Source: Streptomyces sp. SID9727
GTDB lineage: Bacteria > Actinomycetota > Actinomycetes > Streptomycetales > Streptomycetaceae
Reading direction: 5' to 3'
Length of the DNA stretch: 33,470 bases
NCBI RefSeq assembly: GCF_010550605.1
Contig: NZ_JAAGNI010000332.1
Coordinates: 1 to 33,470, forward strand
Position 1 is the first letter of the stretch. Every line of letters begins with the position of its first letter. The notes beneath the pieces were generated by a model. The model ran no database searches, was not told where the DNA came from, and saw nothing but the letters and a program-made list of their open reading frames with translations. The position numbers and the translations under genes were made by a program. Positions 31,278 to 33,470 of the stretch are shown here, in pieces.

Positions 31278-32492
31278 TCAGCGCCGTGTGCGGGGCGCCT
31301 CATCCGTCGTCCCGGCAGCATACGCGGCGCCCGGGGGCCGCCAGTCGGCGATCCCGTCGAAGGTGCGCAGGACGAGGCCGGGACCGAGCCGGGAGACGGT
31401 GGACATGAGGAAGTCGCGTGCGGCGACGGCCGGCGCACCGGTCAGGCTCATGAGCCGGGAGACACGGTCGGCCTTGCGAACGACACCGGCGGTGCGCGGC
31501 AGCCGTTCGGCGGTGTACGCGGCGAGGCCGGCGCCCAGGTCCCGGCCGGGGGCCACGTGGTGGGCGAGGACGATGCCGTCCTCGATGGCCTGGTTGCCGC
31601 CCTGGCCGAGGGTGGGGGCCATGGCGTGCGCGGAGTCGCCGAGCAGGGCGGTGCGGCCGCGGTGGAAGGCGGGAAGCGGGACGGCCATCCGGTACACGTC
31701 GTGGCGGAGGATGTCCCGCGGCGCGGTGGCGGCGATGATTCCGGGGACCGGGTCGTGCCAGTCGCCGAAGCGGCGCAGGAGTTCGGCCTTCTCGTCGTCG
31801 GCCGCCCGGGTTCCGGCGGGGGCGGTCGCCGCCGCGTAGGCGTAGATCCTGCCGTCCTTGAGCGGCTGGCTGCCCCAGAGCGCGCCGCGCCCCCAGGTCT
31901 CGTGCGGCGGGAAGGGGCGGTCCGGGGCCGGGACGACGGCCCGCCAGGTGGTGAAGCCCGCGTAGGAGGGGCCGGGGGCGTCCGGGAAGAGGGCGCCGCG
32001 TATGCCGGAGTGGATTCCGTCGGCTCCGACGACGAGTTCGGCCTCGATCGTCCCGGTGGGCGTACCGACCACGGCGGGGGCGCCGCCCGCGGTGCCGGGG
32101 TCGGCCAGACGGGCCGGGCAGCCGGTGCGGATGGCGGAGGCGGGGAGCCGGGCGGCGATGCGGTCGATGAGGACGGAGCGGTGCAGGAGGACGAGCGGAC
32201 CGCCGAACCGTTCGGCCGCCGCGGCGGCGTCGGTGCGGGAGAGCCAGCGGCCGGACGGCGTGCGCATCCCGCCCTCGCCCTGCCAGGCGGCCAGGGACCT
32301 GATCTCGTCGCCGAGGCCGACCACGTCGAGCGCGCGCTGGGCGTTGGGGGCGAGCCCGATGCCGGCGCCGACGGGCTCCAGGGAGTCGGCGCGTTCCAGC
32401 ACGGTGACCTGCCAGCCGGACCGGTGCAGCGCGAGCGCGGAGGTGAGTCCGCCGATCCCGCTGCCGATGACGACCGCACGGGGCATGTCCAT
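31278..32492 (-). CDS. FAD-dependent monooxygenase (salicylate-hydroxylase-like)
   Basis: The 404-aa flavoprotein has the nucleotide-binding motif VVIGSGIGGLTSALAL (residues 8-23), VVGADGIHSGIR near 153, and the FAD-binding GDSAHAMAPTLGQGGNQ near 285. It belongs to the aromatic hydroxylase/zeaxanthin-epoxidase-like group; the substrate is unknown. A strong GGAGGGAG precedes the ATG at 32492. It is divergent from a TetR regulator with two ACTACA...TGTAGT operators between them, so it is probably repressed until an aromatic ligand binds. Confidence 0.93.
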   Translation of the reverse strand: MDMPRAVVIGSGIGGLTSALALHRSGWQVTVLERADSLEPVGAGIGLAPNAQRALDVVGLGDEIRSLAAWQGEGGMRTPSGRWLSRTDAAAAAERFGGPLVLLHRSVLIDRIAARLPASAIRTGCPARLADPGTAGGAPAVVGTPTGTIEAELVVGADGIHSGIRGALFPDAPGPSYAGFTTWRAVVPAPDRPFPPHETWGRGALWGSQPLKDGRIYAYAAATAPAGTRAADDEKAELLRRFGDWHDPVPGIIAATAPRDILRHDVYRMAVPLPAFHRGRTALLGDSAHAMAPTLGQGGNQAIEDGIVLAHHVAPGRDLGAGLAAYTAERLPRTAGVVRKADRVSRLMSLTGAPAVAARDFLMSTVSRLGPGLVLRTFDGIADWRPPGAAYAAGTTDEAPRTRR

Positions 32493-32510
32493 GACGCTCC
32501 CTCCACTGCA

Positions 32511-32553
32511 ACTACACCTGTAGTGACAGCACCCAACGTACTACAGCTGTAGT
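32511..32553. promoter_or_regulatory. Two near-identical palindromic operators of the TetR regulator
   Basis: ACTACACCTGTAGT (32511-32524) and ACTACAGCTGTAGT (32540-32553) share the same 6-bp inverted arms; the second is a perfect palindrome. Their centres are 29 bases apart. They lie in the 81-base divergent promoter between the FAD monooxygenase and the TetR gene, so both genes are likely repressed by TetR. Binding is inferred from position and symmetry. Confidence 0.85.
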
Positions 32554-32573
32554 TGCGGCGGTAGGTTGACCTC

Positions 32574-33161
32574 ATGACCGCACGTCCCACCGGCTCCGAC
32601 CGGGCCGAACTGATCGCCGACGCAGCGCTCGCCCTTCTCGCGGAGCGCGGCATGCGGGGGCTGACGCACCGGGCGGTGGACGAGCGGGCCGGACTGCCCC
32701 AGGGCTCGACGTCGAACCACGCCCGGACCCGACAGGCGCTGCTGGAGGCAGCGGTGCGACGGCTGGCGGAGCGCGAGGGCCGGGTCCTCGCACCCGGCGG
32801 GCTCGGGGCGGGCGCGGACACCGGCGAGCCGGCGACGGGGCTGGCCCGGGCCCTGCACCGCTATCTGACGCACCACCCGGAGCTGCTGGTCTGCCGGTAC
32901 GAACTGGCGCTGGAGGCCACCCGCCGCCCGCAGCTGCGGGAGTTCTTCGACGCGACGGGCATGCAGTTCCGCGCTCCGCTGGTGGCACTGATGACCGCGG
33001 CCGGGTCGCCGGAACCGGAGCGGCACACGCTGTCCCTCGTGGCCTGGTGCGAGGGGTTGATGTTCTCGTGCGCGGCCGGCTCGTACCACCGCTCCGTACC
33101 GAGCGAGGCGGAGCTGCGCACCGGCTTCGACGAGCTGCTGCGCGGGATGCTGGGGCGCTGA
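32574..33161 (+). CDS. TetR-family transcriptional regulator
   Basis: The 195-aa protein has an N-terminal TetR helix-turn-helix (LIADAALALLAERGMRGLTH, then VDERAGLPQGSTSNHARTRQ, residues about 12-52) and a C-terminal ligand-binding helical domain with the YELALEATRRPQLREFF segment. The ATG at 32574 follows a TAGGTT box with a 6-base gap, so its mRNA may be leaderless. It is divergent from the FAD monooxygenase and very likely represses it and itself through the two palindromes between them. Confidence 0.93.
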   Translation: MTARPTGSDRAELIADAALALLAERGMRGLTHRAVDERAGLPQGSTSNHARTRQALLEAAVRRLAEREGRVLAPGGLGAGADTGEPATGLARALHRYLTHHPELLVCRYELALEATRRPQLREFFDATGMQFRAPLVALMTAAGSPEPERHTLSLVAWCEGLMFSCAAGSYHRSVPSEAELRTGFDELLRGMLGR

Positions 33162-33262
33162 AGCGCCATCGCGGCGGCGCCGGGCTGACCGGTGTCACTC
33201 GTGCGGGCGGATCAGGGGCGTCGGAGGCGTGGACCGGTCACCGGCCCCGCAAGGTTGATCAC

Positions 33263-33470
33263 GTGCAACGAACGAGAACCGCCGTGCAACTCCTGGTCTG
33301 CCTCACGGTCGCGGCCCTGTCGGGGTGCGTGTCCGTCCAGCCGCACCCGGCCGCCCCGCCGCGCCCCGGGGTCAGCCGGCCGGCCCACGACCTGGCCCCG
33401 CAGACCGCCGGGCCGCCGGTCCACGACACGCTGGAGGCCGTACCGAAGACGAAGCCGTCCCGCGCGGCCC
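33263..33470 (+). CDS. Putative lipoprotein, N-terminal part (runs off the right edge)
   Basis: The GTG at 33263 has AAGG upstream. The product has a signal peptide, MQRTRTAVQLLVCLTVAALS, followed by GC: a lipobox (ALSGC) with Cys22. A Pro/Ala-rich linker follows (HPAAPPRPGVSRP). The remainder lies outside the window, so its function cannot be read. Export and lipidation are inferred from the signal. Confidence 0.7.
   Translation, partial: MQRTRTAVQLLVCLTVAALSGCVSVQPHPAAPPRPGVSRPAHDLAPQTAGPPVHDTLEAVPKTKPSRAA

Overview
The window is from a high-GC actinomycete, almost certainly Streptomyces. GC is very high, starts are often GTG, and several -10-like TANNNT boxes lie 6-8 bases before a start codon, as in leaderless actinobacterial transcripts. 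The core genes (SbcCD, a tuf3-type EF-Tu, UppP, Lnt, tandem Usp) fit that genus. No rRNA, tRNA or CRISPR array was seen.

Left core block (1-14,750): a partial sbcC with overlapping sbcD (DNA end processing); a YigZ/IMPACT protein; a CoA-binding protein converging on a YbaK-type tRNA-editing protein; a cupin-XRE regulator divergent from an EamA exporter with tandem direct repeats between them; two left-handed beta-helix proteins (acyltransferase and gamma-carbonic-anhydrase type); a DedA protein; a hotdog thioesterase; a Pro/Gln-rich membrane-anchored protein; an MFS exporter; a spermidine-synthase-like protein; a second, diverged EF-Tu broken by a one-base frameshift, with a possible short leader ORF and hairpin before it; a TVP38 membrane protein; and UppP.

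Accessory block (about 14,770-26,600): a strip of short, mostly unknown genes with many hairpin terminators. It holds a frameshifted GntR regulator behind an 18-bp palindrome; two Cys-containing small proteins divergent from an XRE regulator - flavoprotein - 58-aa protein operon; tiny ORFs; a winged-helix/coiled-coil - small protein - lipoprotein operon; a frameshifted DUF6233-type gene; a ku gene with an internal amber codon; a zinc-ribbon protein; and a small serine recombinase next to a repeated TTGATGAAC motif. This looks like a decaying mobile island of Streptomyces-specific small genes. Its exact ends were not found.

Right core block (about 26,600-33,470): a DUF4352-like exported protein, a small unknown protein, a tandem universal stress protein, apolipoprotein N-acyltransferase (Lnt), a Gfo/Idh/MocA oxidoreductase, a FAD monooxygenase divergent from its likely TetR repressor with two near-identical operators between them, and a truncated lipoprotein.

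The strongest observations are three broken genes clustered in the island (GntR, DUF6233, ku) plus a broken tuf3 outside it; the XRE-flavoprotein-small-protein cassette with its Cys-rich divergent pair; the recombinase and its repeats; and the TetR operator pair. Family assignments come from reading motifs, without database searches.
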